A DNA stretch of 64,000 bases from Rhyzopertha dominica (lineage: Eukaryota > Arthropoda > Insecta > Coleoptera > Bostrichidae): assembly GCA_025024175.1 (NCBI GenBank), contig QCXZ01000042.1, positions 9,937,501 through 10,001,500 of the forward strand, given 5' to 3'. Positions 35,856 to 47,100 of the stretch are shown one piece after another (the stretch's first letter is position 1; every line of letters starts with the position of its first letter). Position numbers and translations under genes: made by a program. A model generated the notes under the pieces. The model worked only from the letters and a program-made list of their open reading frames with translations. It ran no database searches and was not told where the DNA came from.

Positions 35856-36873
35856 AAGCCGTTTGCCACTATACTTATTTAAGTATCGAAATAAGTTCTT
35901 AAAATTATTATACGGAAACTGGATTCGCGCGCCGTTTCAATACAAGAAATTAGCCCACGTTCTATTTTCTTGTACTGAATTTCCATACTTCGTGTTAAAA
36001 CTGCGCAGATCGATACGCACTAACCTGTTTTACCGTTTATAAACAAAACATTCATAAAACCTACTTTTCGAACCTACACAATAAGCAGGGTTGTGAGAGG
36101 CTATCCGTTATTTTGGGCTGACTTCCTACTACCAGCTAATTAATACATCAACATAGAAATGCAGTTTTAGACTCTTGAAATATGTATATTGGTGTGAGTA
36201 AACTTTTGACAACCCCGGGAACGTGATGTGTTGTCATGCTTTTGTAAATGAAACGGAAGGAATGCTTACACGGAATTGTGTACCTTGTTTCCCTGTTTTG
36301 TTATGGACAAGTTCAAACAATTTTTCAAATGAAGCATTGCTTATTTGTAGAAAATTTTTATATGCTGCTGGATCTTCTATTAGCAGCTCTTCTTTCAGCA
36401 CATTTAAGAAGCCATGAACATTCATTCTCCTTGCAATATCATTGTTAGTATCAACGCTGATGCATTCAATAATTTTGCAGTCAACAGGCATTTTTTTTAA
36501 ATACAAATTGTGGTAATTCAGGGTGGCCACAAACACAAACAACATTAAAAATAATTGTTTATGAGTGGGTTACATATAAGGTCTACTTTTCTCTAGCAGT
36601 AGAATAGACCTTACGTTGCATTTGCTATTGTATAAAGACGGAATTTAATAGATTACGGTTAGATTAGCTGTAGGTTGAGAAAATCACGATTAGAACTACA
36701 AAAGGGCGCACGCGTGCGTATTGAAATACTTACTGAAAAGAATTTGTAATTGCAAATTGAGAACAGAACCCTACGCTATTTCTTGTATTGAAACGGCGCG
36801 CGCATCTAATTTTCAGTATAATGATTTTAAGAACTTATTTCAATACTTAAATAAGTATAGTGGCAAACGGCTC
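35856..36873 (-). mobile_element. PIF/Harbinger DNA transposon, internally deleted, with ~105-bp TIRs and TTA target duplication
   Basis: The first ~105 bp (GCCGTTTGCCACTATACTTA and onward) recurs as a reverse complement at about 36768-36873 with few differences. TTA lies immediately outside both ends (35853-35855 and 36874-36876), matching the 3-bp TWA target preference of PIF/Harbinger elements. The interior holds a single transposase fragment (36234-36545). At about 1.0 kb it is much shorter than autonomous relatives, which need both a full transposase and a Myb-like protein, so it is a non-autonomous deletion derivative. Confidence 0.88.
36234..36545 (-). pseudogene. Harbinger transposase N-terminal fragment
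   Basis: The frame encodes 103 residues including NVHGFLNVLKEELLIEDPAA, YKNFLQISNASFEKLFELVH and KTGKQGTQFR. This is the helical N-terminal region of Harbinger (HARBI1-like) nucleases, where a conserved F-x-x-x-x-R/Q-x-S/D-x-x-x-F pattern precedes the DDE domain. The catalytic Asp, Asp and Glu blocks are absent. The Met at 36545 is not necessarily the natural start. It lies inside terminal inverted repeats with TTA target duplications. Confidence 0.7.
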
Positions 36874-37057
36874 TTAGACAGTTATTCATGACAAAATCTT
36901 TGCAGTGGCGACTGGCAATAAAATGGGCGATTTTCACTTTCTGTTATATCAATAAAATATACATTGGTCACATACTGCAGTTCCTGGTTCGGATATAGTA
37001 TAATGCAAAAGAAAGGAGAAAATTCATTAGTTAGTAAACATGCGATTTTAGAGAAGC

Positions 37058-37110
37058 ATGAAACTCACCGATTTTTATTTCTAAACTAGCGCTTCGTCAG
37101 TTTAATTTTT
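37058..37110 (-). other. Hammerhead-core-like trace, possibly from a Penelope-like element
   Basis: On the minus strand AACTGACGAAGCGCTAG begins at about 37102 and is followed by GAAATAAAAATC. CTGACGA satisfies the CUGANGA core and GAAA follows, but stem II no longer pairs. The wording resembles the arms at 7605-7765. Too decayed for a confident call. Confidence 0.25.
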
Positions 37111-40100
37111 CTATTTTTGACATCATCTATGTTAGCGTGATATCATCAATAAGATTTTTAAATAGAAATGTGGGTGTTGTAATAAGCAATTTGAAAGGTG
37201 CTTTAAATATATGTTCACCCATATGAATATGTCCAAGTAATTACTTTTCTATTTGTCAAAAGAATGTTAATGAAATTTCAACCAATTCTTAAAACAATTT
37301 GTTTTAACTTTTAAAACAAAAATCTATTTAAGTATCTACTTGGACATTCAACTTAATTTCCTTACTGTGAAGTGGTGAGTGATATTGTACTAAAGGCATT
37401 CGAAAAGTATTTGTATTTATTGAAACAAAGCTGACTCAAACGCAAATATTGACACTCTATTAACGATTGGTTGTGGAGATAAAAAAATACGCAGGAAGAT
37501 GTAGGTACGTTATTGAATAATAAATACCCCAATAGAGCACAAATTTTACAGTCCACTGTAGGCAAAATTGAGAACAAATGCAGAGAAACAGTTATGCCAA
37601 AGATTCCCCTTCTAAAGGTAGAAAACAAATATCCGAAAACAAGAAACTATATGTTCTGTTAGCCTTTGAAGGTAAGCCCATACCAGTTNATGGGAAGAGT
37701 AGCGTTAGGTATTGACATACGAGTAAATCCTGCAGCAGTCCCTAGAATTCTAAAACAGGATAAGTGACATCCCTACAGAGCAATTTTAGTACAAGAGGAA
37801 GACGAGTAGAATCCTCTTAATATTATAATGGAAAAAATTACACAGATTCGATGTTTATATAAATGACGCTACTAATACTAGGCGGTTATGTCAATAAGAT
37901 TATTTAACCTTATTTCTCTTCTGCTCCACATGTCTTCGATATTCAGATACTTAAAGTGTAAAAGTACGAAAATAGGCTCCAAAACTCATGAGTCACGTGG
38001 TCCATCTTGGCAACGGACACAGATTTTCTAAGTGGTAAAAATAATATATACCGGGTAATACTGATTAGAAAGCATTCAAAAAGCGTATATCTTTATTTAT
38101 TACCCAGCAAATTAAAATACACATGTTTTTTGGGATTGAGCGGTGGTCATTGTAGAAGTGGTTGCAGTCAGTTGGAGTTGATTAGAAATTTGCAAATTCC
38201 ACAAAAAGTGCTACTACATATATATTCTATTATTATTGATGTTGGATTACTTTCAAACTGATATACTTTAAATTAACCATCAATCCATATACCTTTGAAT
38301 GAGACTTTCTCTTCAAAACCCTCTCTTACGCTCGAAAGCCCTTCATTCTACTCAAAAAATTAATTTCGTATATTGCTCATAAATTTCCCCTCTTACGTCA
38401 CGATAAGGTAAACAAATACACTTAATATTGCGTCATAATCCGCCTTTTCACTCCATATACCGCTCAACGGTTTATTTGCATACAATCGATGGCCTACTTA
38501 CATTTTTTCCATTTCGGTATTGGATCACATAACACACAATAATATGGAAGGCACATAAGGGAATATTAATTTGGAATTTTCTCCCGGTGCGGTATCTGGA
38601 TTTTCCTTTCAAAGAGAGGCGCTCGTTTAAATTTTTCCCTGTCAAAGAGTGGGTGCAATGCTCACCAATATTAAAGAGGGTGTCAGGGGCGGCCAGATCT
38701 GAAAGAAACAAAAGGAGGCAATGAAAAAGAAAATGATACAGAAGAGGGAAGCTTTCAAGAATAATTATGAACGGTACAAATGACGAGGGATGTGAAAAAA
38801 AGTACAGTAACTCTTTTAGAGATACGATTATTATTATTATTATGACTGAGAGTCTGGTAGCTATGATATTTTTCTTTAAAGACTGTTGAGAATATTATAT
38901 TATACAATATTATTTAAGTTTATATGACGTTTGTAAAAAAATGTTTCCCTCTAAAATCTCCGATTTTGTTAAGGTTAGGTAATAACTCTGAAACTTGTCA
39001 ATTTTAACTTGAAGATGACCAAAAGGGGTGGGCCCTATGCTTCATCACTGATCTATTTCTAAATGATTGCTTCATTAATGTTGTTGACAGTTAGTTAAGT
39101 TGTCTTATCTATAAATTTGGTTTTAGTAGGTTACCTGTATGAATTAAAAGGTTTTTTCAATCATGGTTTGATAGAGTAATTGCATTTTTACATCCCAGAA
39201 GAGGTAAGCCATTTGTAGGTTTGATGTATTTATAATTGTTTTAACCGACAGCTGTAGAACCTGTCACTGTGAGTGAAGGTTGATACAAAAGTAATCTACT
39301 CCAAATCTATTGATATTACTAAACTTGCCTGATTTTTCAGTTTTGTATTATGTAATTCAAGGTTAGTATTTAAGATTTTTTTAACTTCTCAGCCCTGTTT
39401 GTTTTTAAGTAAATCACACGTTGAACAAGTATCTGATTTTTGTTTTGCAAATCGAGTATGAGTCTTTTATTGAAGTATTAATTTATTTTTTAATGCGATA
39501 AAAAGGCGGTTTATGCTGAAAACGTGGCTAAGCGAGTAGCAAAGAAACCCTATTGTTGGCTATAATGGTTATCATCCCTAGGAAGTCATTTAGTGCACTT
39601 CATCACCTTTTATAATTTCCTTCGTATATTTTTTTAGTTTATTTGATGTCTTTTTAGACATTTCTGTCTCATTTCCCTTTCTCTATAAAAATTTTTGCTA
39701 AACGTTCTGTATAATGTCCACCTTGGCTATCCTAGTAAGCAGATATTTTGTTTTATATTATCAGTCATGTTTTGGAAATCATTAAACAAATTTTGTATTT
39801 GTTGTGTAGAAATATATTTGTAGAAAAAAACACAAATTTTGAAGAGACCTTTTTCGCAGATTTAAATTTACTCTATTTTGGCCTTAAACATTTCCTTTTT
39901 TAATACTTTCTAGCCTCCTAACCTAACCATATTATCCATTCCGGATTGGAACATGTTCCTCATGTACGAAACTATGTACATTTCTTGATTTAAAGTACCC
40001 GTAGGATGAAGAATATCTGATAACGATCACATCACAATCCTACACAACGTACGCCACTGCCTGTTGCTCCCGTAAGCAGAATCCTGGGATGAAACGGAAT

Positions 40101-40265
40101 AGCCACCGAATTTTCTTTATTTGTGCGTTGCTATTTTGAATCCGAGGAGAGCTTGTTGTCGTATCAATGTACAACAATGCGGCGGAGTGTATTCTCGCTA
40201 CTGACGGAGAGAGAGAGGAGACATACTCAATAAGCAGAACAGGGTAAAAGTTCGCGTTCTTTATT
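37111..40265. other. Long AT-rich stretch, nothing recognised
   Basis: Frames at 37362-37628 (-), 38007-38261 (+) and 38472-38711 (-) have no recognisable domains. A short (ATT)n tract sits near 38828-38842. No repeat shared with the rest of the window was seen. Confidence 0.45.
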
Positions 40266-40630
40266 TTTATACTTAGGCAGGGAAATTGGATTCCCATTCG
40301 GTGCTCGGGACGCGGCCCGTCTTTTCAAGTTCTCTTGGCTTTTGTTCATTTTTGTTTCTTATTAGGCGGATGTAGCGATGACTTTTAAAACACTTCAGTA
40401 ACTCCCGAAATATTTGCCGGAAGGTGATGTAAAGGGTGGGCCAAGCGGAACACATCTCGTTTATTTTGTGATTAAAATTTTGGGGCACAGATCTCGAGCG
40501 AAAATGTCCGATGCTTTTCATAATTTCAATTCGATGTTCTTGAATTTTCAGCAGCTCGTTGAGTAGCATAGGATTTCTATATAACCTGGTCCCACTTTCA
40601 AATGCCACATCCATTTCAGTGTTGAAAAAC
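40266..40630. other. GC-richer island upstream of the neuroligin exon, no recognised gene
   Basis: A 113-codon minus-strand frame (40273-40614) has no known domain. The island lies about 1 kb upstream of the only host exon, so an intronic regulatory role is conceivable, but that is inference. Confidence 0.3.
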
Positions 40631-41561
40631 CTTTGACGTCATATCTAGATACTAAACGCTGTTTCAGCCAGCTGCAGTAGAAAAAATCTTTAAAACTTGC
40701 AATGAAACTTTAAATAGATATAAATAAAGAAAGCTCACTGCTAGTGAGTAGCATATTATGTGTTAATGAACACCTTTGCTTCTTCACCAGGATAAAGTTC
40801 TGTAATTCTTTCTTACATCAATAGTTTTGACACTTCTTTTTCTTACCGTTCTGTATTATTTTTATATCTTTCGCTGCTACTCGGGTACTTCCATAAGCAT
40901 TGGTAATGATGTCAGCATGTATGGCTATTATGTGTTTTTAGCGCAACCTTCTCAAGGTGGGAGCGGTTACTATATTATGCTTGTTTGGACATCCGTCAAT
41001 CCATGGATAGTAAGATTTCGGCTCCTAGGCGTTGGGTTGGTCTTGGGTTTCCACTAGATGGTAGCTTATGCTCTGCAAGCGCTCCCAAACAACCTTCTTT
41101 TGAGTTAGGGTCCCTAGGGAACTACCCCTAGGCCTGGAATACCCATTTTCAATACAAAATTTGATATACTGCTTCATTAGTATCATTGAACGTGATTTTT
41201 GATTGTGAGTATGATGGTACATATCAAATATGCATTACGATTGTAAAGAACATGCACCATACTACCTAAAGATACGAAAATTTGCTTAATGGCTGTTGGG
41301 CCATGGTACCTTAGTGCAAGGAATGAATTTTGCATCATTGATATCGTTAAACGTTGTTTGTGGTGCTGAATACGATGGTTCAAGTTAAATTCAGATGAAG
41401 ACTATGACAGATACTCAGCATGGCAACCAAAGGTGCAAAAATTTGATATGCTTCATGGTTGTCGTTTCTCACCATAAGTGATTTGACTTTCACATTTATG
41501 TTGAACACAGTATTTCAATGTTACTAAATNTTTCAAATGCTAACTGCACTTTTCTTTTCAG
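40631..41561. other. Intron immediately upstream of the neuroligin-like exon
   Basis: No gene recognised. The last part includes a pyrimidine-rich tract (TTTTCTTTTC, 41550-41559) leading to AG at 41560-41561, the likely 3' splice site. A second AG at 41563-41564 is an alternative three bases on. Confidence 0.5.
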
Positions 41562-41723
41562 CAGGAACGCGAGAGGGCAGTTCGTCGCCGAAATACCCGG
41601 TTATAGTGTTCATACATGGGGAGAGCTACGAATGGAATTCTGGCAATCCCTACGATGGAACGGTGTTGGCCAGTTACGGCGGAGTTGTCGTTGTTACGGT
41701 CAACTATCGTTTAGGAATACTCG
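41562..41723 (+). CDS. Internal exon of a neuroligin-like (carboxylesterase-fold) synaptic adhesion protein
   Basis: The exon encodes [20 protein letters not shown] followed by [20 protein letters not shown] and [14 protein letters not shown]. This is the strand, oxyanion loop and helix of the alpha/beta-hydrolase fold in cholinesterase-like proteins. HGES in place of the usual HGG, and the [13 protein letters not shown] loop, are typical of neuroligins, postsynaptic transmembrane proteins that bind neurexins and have lost esterase activity. The 3' splice site is TTTTCTTTTCAG ending at 41561; the 5' splice site is G|GTAAGTG at 41724. The exon is 162 bp, starts and ends in phase 1, and so keeps frame if skipped. 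No further exon of the gene was recognised, implying introns of tens of kilobases. GC content and codon order contrast with the AT-rich flanks. Which neuroligin paralogue it is cannot be told. Confidence 0.92.
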
Positions 41724-41820
41724 GTAAGTGACAGTTTTTAATAACACAAGTACCTAGTGTTACAATGAAAACAAACCACACTCAATGATTCCTATAGAAG
41801 ACAAATTTGAGTAAAGCGCA

Positions 41821-42020
41821 ATTAAAGGTAGGTTGCAGGTAAATCTGTTCAAATAGATAATTTGTATTCATGTTAAAATTGAGCGGGGTTTATCCTCACA
41901 TATATCGTTCAAATCTATTCTAAACATCTGGGCGCCATTACTTTTATGGCAATTTGCGGTGGAGCCGTAGTAAAGAGCTTAAACTGTCATTCGCAGAATA
42001 TTTCTGGTTGGTCTTTACCT
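41821..42020 (+). repeat. Repeat R2, copy 2, 97 bp downstream of the neuroligin exon
   Basis: Same-strand match to 5470-5690, from GGTTGCAGGTAAATCTGTTC through AAATCTATTCTAAAC to TTCGCAGAATATTTC, with short indels. No TIRs or ORF. Confidence 0.7.
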
Positions 42021-43496
42021 AGTTTTCAGATCTTAGTCCCCAGATGTTTTGTATTTGGAGACACTCAAAGTTCATTGTTTTTTGAGACGCTTTAACCCTT
42101 GCGAGGATTGAGGTTAATGGGAACTATTAAAAAAATTAGTCATTTATAGCTTGGTGTAATTTAGCAAACAGCGTTTAGTAAGATTATATTATACAAAAAA
42201 TTTTTGCTTTTATTTCAAAAGAGGCTTTGTAAGGCCTTCAAAATGACTCCTCTATCCTATCCAAAAATTACGGGTGACAGCTTTCCGGGGCAAAGGGTTG
42301 TTCTGACAACTCTATGTTAAAATCGACGCGTTTCGGAAATTTACTCGTATTTGTTTACTGTTGGAATTATTGAGGGTGACTAGTTTTCATTGAAATACCC
42401 AATAAACCCAAAGTCATTTTAAGAAGTTATTTATCTAACGTATCATGATGTTTAAGCGGTTTTTGCTGGCAAAAATCACAGATTACATTTTCCTGTTTTA
42501 TGATTGAACTAAAGCAATCTGAAAGACACTTATTCGAGGCAAACTTCAAAACGAACCAACCTCACGGGCTCATTCCTTATCCCAAACTTGCTTTCATGTC
42601 AACACGTAAACAAACTTTCTCAAATTCACTGCGATATATATTTTGTCGAGCGTATAAGCCGTAATAAAACTGAAATACGACGTTAGAGGTCGAAGTTTTC
42701 AGGTTCAACAGTATTTTAATATCTCCGTTCACGGAGAGATCATTGGCTTCGGAGTTTGTTCGCTTGTTTTTGGCGTTGAAAATATGTTGGTAGTAAAACG
42801 AGCGGGTTTTATGAAGGGTACTGGATTAGGCAAATTGAACGGCATTGGCAAATGAAGCAAGACGTTATCGAGTTTAGAAGGAACGGAGGAAAATACGGTT
42901 CGCTACCACGGCAATATTTGCTAATACGCTGTTTAAGAGTTGTTTACATGTACGTTGCGATTGCGGTAGAATTAATAATAAGATGTTTTATTATTTTTTG
43001 GATGACATTGAACATCTTGTAGTAGAATAAAATATTCTATTTTTTGTGTGAAAAGAAGCGTAAAGTAGAGCGATATGTTTATTTTCACGAATATATCGAG
43101 AAACAGCAAGTTGTTTTGAAAAAAGAAGTAAAGCCCAGAATAATATTCCTCGACCTACGCCTCACAAGATACCAATTGTATACAGGCAGTAATCCTAGTT
43201 TCAGGCATTTTTCCATCTTATTCTCAGTTGTTCTGCGAAAAAACTTTATTTCGCTGGTTCTGTTACGTAACATAGGTAATACTTTAAGCCATAAGGGCTA
43301 TGTTTCCAAAAAACAGTGCAAAGTAGTGCCTGTCAAAGTAAAATTGTTGTTTTTTTTTTTAATATACAGTCACTTTTATCCATGATGCGCATCGTTGCAA
43401 ACAAACTGTTCAAACAACGCAGAGTTGATTTAGCACACTTTTTGTCATGGAAGAACTGACAATATAAATTTATTAGGAAAATGCTATCAATATATA
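42021..43496. other. Intronic DNA, nothing recognised
   Basis: A 113-codon plus frame (43044-43385) has no recognisable domain. No shared repeat was found. Confidence 0.4.
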
Positions 43497-45488
43497 GTAA
43501 TGCAACTCTCTTACCGTTTTTACAACCCTGCAATACTATTTACCTTTCATTTACAGACACAGTTGGAACGGCACGCGACCCCTCATAAATCAAACCCTCT
43601 CTTTTTAATATGCAAAGAAAAATCTCGCATTCCCAAATATTTTTATTTTGATTTTTAACATTCCTGTAATATTTATATCCTGTGAATATGTTGAATGCTG
43701 TGCTAACCGAAAATTATAAACAGTACATTTTAATATTTTTACAATCTTTTAACTGTTGGAAACATGCGGTTAACGGTTAACATAACTAAATATATAAATA
43801 AAAGTACTTTAAAAGAAAGTAATAAGAATATATATATTTTTATCTAAAGCTCTAAATACAAAAAAATCCATACATCTTTATATTTTTACAAAAAAGTCTA
43901 ACAAGTTTACACCGACATAACTTAAATATATTAATTATTATCATCATCACTACTGTCAAATTCTGAATCACTGCTAGCATCATCATTAACATGTTTTATA
44001 AAATTTTGAAGATTTGGGGATACATAGCTATTTTCAATTTCAAGAACATGCTTAATACAGCTTTTCCACAGTTCTTTCGTTATACTAGTTACCTCTCTAC
44101 GCACTAAATCAACAACTCCCGAACTTAAACTCGGACATGTATTGTTTCTTCGTATTCCTTTTTTAAGCGTATGTACATACTCCACACAAATTCAATTGGG
44201 TTTAGGACGCAATAATACGGTGGCAAACGCATAACTATATGTCCATGTCCTTGCGCTAGTTCATCAACTCGATATTGTTTAGGTATGTTGAGATTTTTTA
44301 TTATTGTCAACAGGTCTTTTTTGGTAACTTTTCCATCCGGAATTGTAATTTTATTCTTTTTCATGTAGGTAATCAATTATTTATATTTTTTTGTAGCTGA
44401 TGTTGGCGCCTTGTTGATTAATTTTGAATGATACCTTGCGTTATCCATGACTATAACAGATCCTGGTGGTAGTAACTGCTGCTGAAACCAAGTTTCAAAA
44501 AGTGCAGTGTGCATGTCGCAATGGTAATCAGCAGAACAATTTTGGATCTGTTTCGCTGACAGTAATAAGCCATTTTCCACCCATCCATCACTTCCTCCCG
44601 CATCAAGAATTATAATTCTTTTTCCTCTCGAAGGTGGTGCTTGCAGAACGCAGTTATTTGCCCCATCTGTCAGACCTTTTTTTATCAAGTCGTGGGTGTC
44701 GTACCACGTTTCATCCAAATATACGATATTACGATTTTCTTGGCGGTACCTTCTGATTTCGTTTATATAATCCCATCTCATTCTTTTTAGTCTTGTTGAT
44801 TCCATTATGGACAAACGTTGGTTTAATGTACTATAATTAAAACCGATGCTCCTCAAGTATCTTCTGAACCACTCTTCGCAATAACTTATGTCATATCCTA
44901 ATTCCAAAAGTTTTAATTTCAGACTTGCCGTAGTTGAAACTTTATTTTCCTAATACATTTGATAAATCACTTTTTTAATTTCTATCCCAAGCTCTTTTGA
45001 TATATTTAGAAATTTCTCCGAATTGTGTGATTTTCTTGGATTGCCTTTATTTTCAATAATATCTCTCACAGTCGTGTAGGGTTACCAACCATTTCACTTG
45101 TCACTTTTAACGGAGCACTGTACTCTTTTTTTATCAAAAATTGTATACATTTTTATGATTTCTTTGGCTTTTTGAGTAAGGTAACGACGATTCCTGTTGT
45201 TTTCTTCAATTTGCACTTCCATGTCAACGTCAGCAACTTTATCCTGAGCGGTGCTTGGAGCAGCTTTTTCCCAAGGACGGAAGATTTTTCGCTTCTTTTG
45301 TCTCGCGCACAAAAATACTAAGACTATAATGCTAGTTTTGGTTTGACCGGTAGTGAACTTTAAATAATCCAACCCTGCTTAACCATCTTCCGAAAATCGG
45401 ACCTAAATTTATGGTAATCCCATTATTTGCGGTAACTTGTGAGGGGCCGCCTTGCGTGGTTGTAATAACGGTAAGAGAGTTGCATTAC
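43497..45488 (-). mobile_element. IS630/Tc1/mariner-superfamily transposon, complete ends, broken transposase
   Basis: The ends are inverted repeats: GTAATGCAACTCTCTTACCG at 43497-43516 and its reverse complement ending at 45488. Similarity continues through TTACAACC and a GACCCCTCA/TGAGGGGCC-type inner block. TA dinucleotides flank both ends (43495-43496 and 45489-45490), the target used by this superfamily. The ~2-kb interior holds one transposase gene on the minus strand (45372-43931). It is longer than typical 1.3-kb mariner elements, partly because of an acidic C-terminal tail. Both ends present with a decayed gene suggests an old but not deleted insertion. Confidence 0.88.
43931..45372 (-). 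pseudogene. DDE transposase with wide D-E spacing, disrupted by a stop and frameshifts
   Basis: The N-terminal part (45372-45094) begins MDYLKFTTGQTK. The next block has GYDISYCEEWFRRYLRSIGF (DNA-binding helices), IVYLDETWYDTHD (first catalytic Asp, about 44725), SRGKRIIILDAGGSDGWVEN and PPGSVIVMDNARYHSK (second Asp). An in-frame TAA at 44377-44379 interrupts it. The same frame continues to RLPPYYCVLNPIEFVWSMY (catalytic Glu). A frameshift near 44160 leads to a tail ending in FDSSDDDNN at 43931. About 83 residues separate the second Asp from the Glu, far more than the 34-41 of Tc1 and mariner. From memory this fits the long-spacing DD82E (Sailor) group. Another break lies between 44908 and 45093. 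Confidence 0.85.
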
Positions 45489-46854
45489 TATACCACATAT
45501 CTTTCGCTGACGAGTTCTTCATTTTATGTAAAATATATGTTTTTTTTGTAATGTTTAACTGCTGTGTTGGTATAATTTCTAAACATTTTTTTCAAAGACA
45601 TCATAAGTTTATTAATATTGTCTGTCAACCAAGGCTTATAAATGGTTGGATCTGCGTCTTTTCATTCGAACATAAGTATCAAACATGCTTATCAACATTT
45701 TCTAGTTCAGTAACGTGGAATAAGTAAGTGCCTTAGTTCTGCATCAAGACTATCAAAATTTACAGATTCAAAATTCCTGTAGTACATAAACGTTTTTTTA
45801 CTGCTTTACTTACAAATGATGAAGTACAATACTCCATATCATGATCTGTTATATAATATTCATTTTCCTGAGCTTGCTGCAACAAAATATTTACCACCTA
45901 CACCATGTGAACCCATATCTATTGTACCTACAGATTGATTAAATGACGTTTATTATATGTTCACTAAATAATTTTGAAATTCAGCACTAAAACTAATTGA
46001 AAGTTGATCTTCTATACTGAAATGACATCCCACCCTACTGCAGTATCCATTCGCGTAGCGTACGTACGGTTACTGCTTTAGTAGCTAGGACAATATCGAA
46101 CCTTAATTAATAATAAACACAAGCAAAAAAAACATCTACAAATAATAAGTGCACTTTTTCAACGGCTCAGAAATTACATTTATTGTTTAATTGTATCTTA
46201 ATAGTTTTATTCAACCTCGCGTTCTGGAAGCACTTTTCATATTTCAACCTCGTTCGCCGTTGCTTCCGTTGTGCTCTATTCACTACGAATTTATGGCGCT
46301 GAACTGAACTTTGAACCCCCCAAGCGCCGTTTCGCGGTGTGAAAAATACCTTCAAATTACATGACTCATCGGTGACAAATCTCTTTCCGATTTCCGGATG
46401 TTGCGATATGCCTAACGGGGTCGTTAGTCCCTGCTCCGTTGACAATCAAGGCGCGTCGCATCAGCGACACCCTCAGGTAGGGTGATGCTAAAGGCAAAGC
46501 TATTATAACAGTATGGGAAATACATATTACCGTTTATTCGATATCCGAGTAAATTTTATGAACGGTTTCTGAAATGCTTGCACTTATATAAACCTGAGTC
46601 CTCAGTTTTTATTATCTATTTGCAAAGTATATATTCAGTAACACCTGTCACTACTGTTCTTTAGTTAACTGAAAATTTCGAACATTCCATACCGGATTTT
46701 GTTACGACTTTTAGTTAATTTCTGAAGTAAGTATACAATACTGTATTTAACGCCTAAATATATTTATAATTTTTATAAAAGGAAGTCAGTTGCCATCAGA
46801 TTTGTCTTTTGAATGCCGTTCAAATGTGATAACACCTACACCACCAAAGTTCTA
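45489..46854. other. Intronic DNA with a GC-richer island at 46200-46480
   Basis: The 46200-46480 island contains a 92-codon minus frame (46167-46445) without recognisable domains. The rest is AT-rich and featureless. Confidence 0.35.
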
Positions 46855-47100
46855 TTCAGATTCTAGGTCAAGGCGGCGTAAACTTTTTCAGACATATATT
46901 GGCGTGCTATCCCAACTGACATCCCCTTATCATCATTATAAATAAATTCAAGCGATGTGTTCGATGTTTATGTATGCTCTGAATAGGGCTTTTTGGTGTA
47001 TATGGCATCACTTTTGAACTAAATTCAAAAAGCCCTGGGTTCGATTTCCGGTCAAGGCTAGCAATACTTTTTCAGACGTATATTAGCTTCTTATATTCAT
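46855..47100 (+). repeat. Two short related units, the second with a tRNA-type B box (SINE-like)
   Basis: GGTCAAGGCGGCGTAAAC followed by TTTTTCAGACATATATTGGC (46866-46905) recurs with changes as GGTCAAGGCTAGCAATAC and TTTTTCAGACGTATATTAGC (47050-47089). The second unit is preceded by CCTGGGTTCGATTTCCGG (47034-47051), which resembles the B box and T-arm of a tRNA. A matching A box is not convincing upstream. These may be two degraded copies of a tRNA-derived SINE. Confidence 0.4.

Noticed and set aside
41518..41727. Alternative frame across the neuroligin exon
   Set aside because: It is a frame shadow. The 41537-41731 frame carries the conserved carboxylesterase-fold peptide and fits both splice sites.
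47034..47051. tRNA gene
   Set aside because: Only a B-box/T-arm-like word is present. No acceptor stem, anticodon arm or good A box can be drawn.
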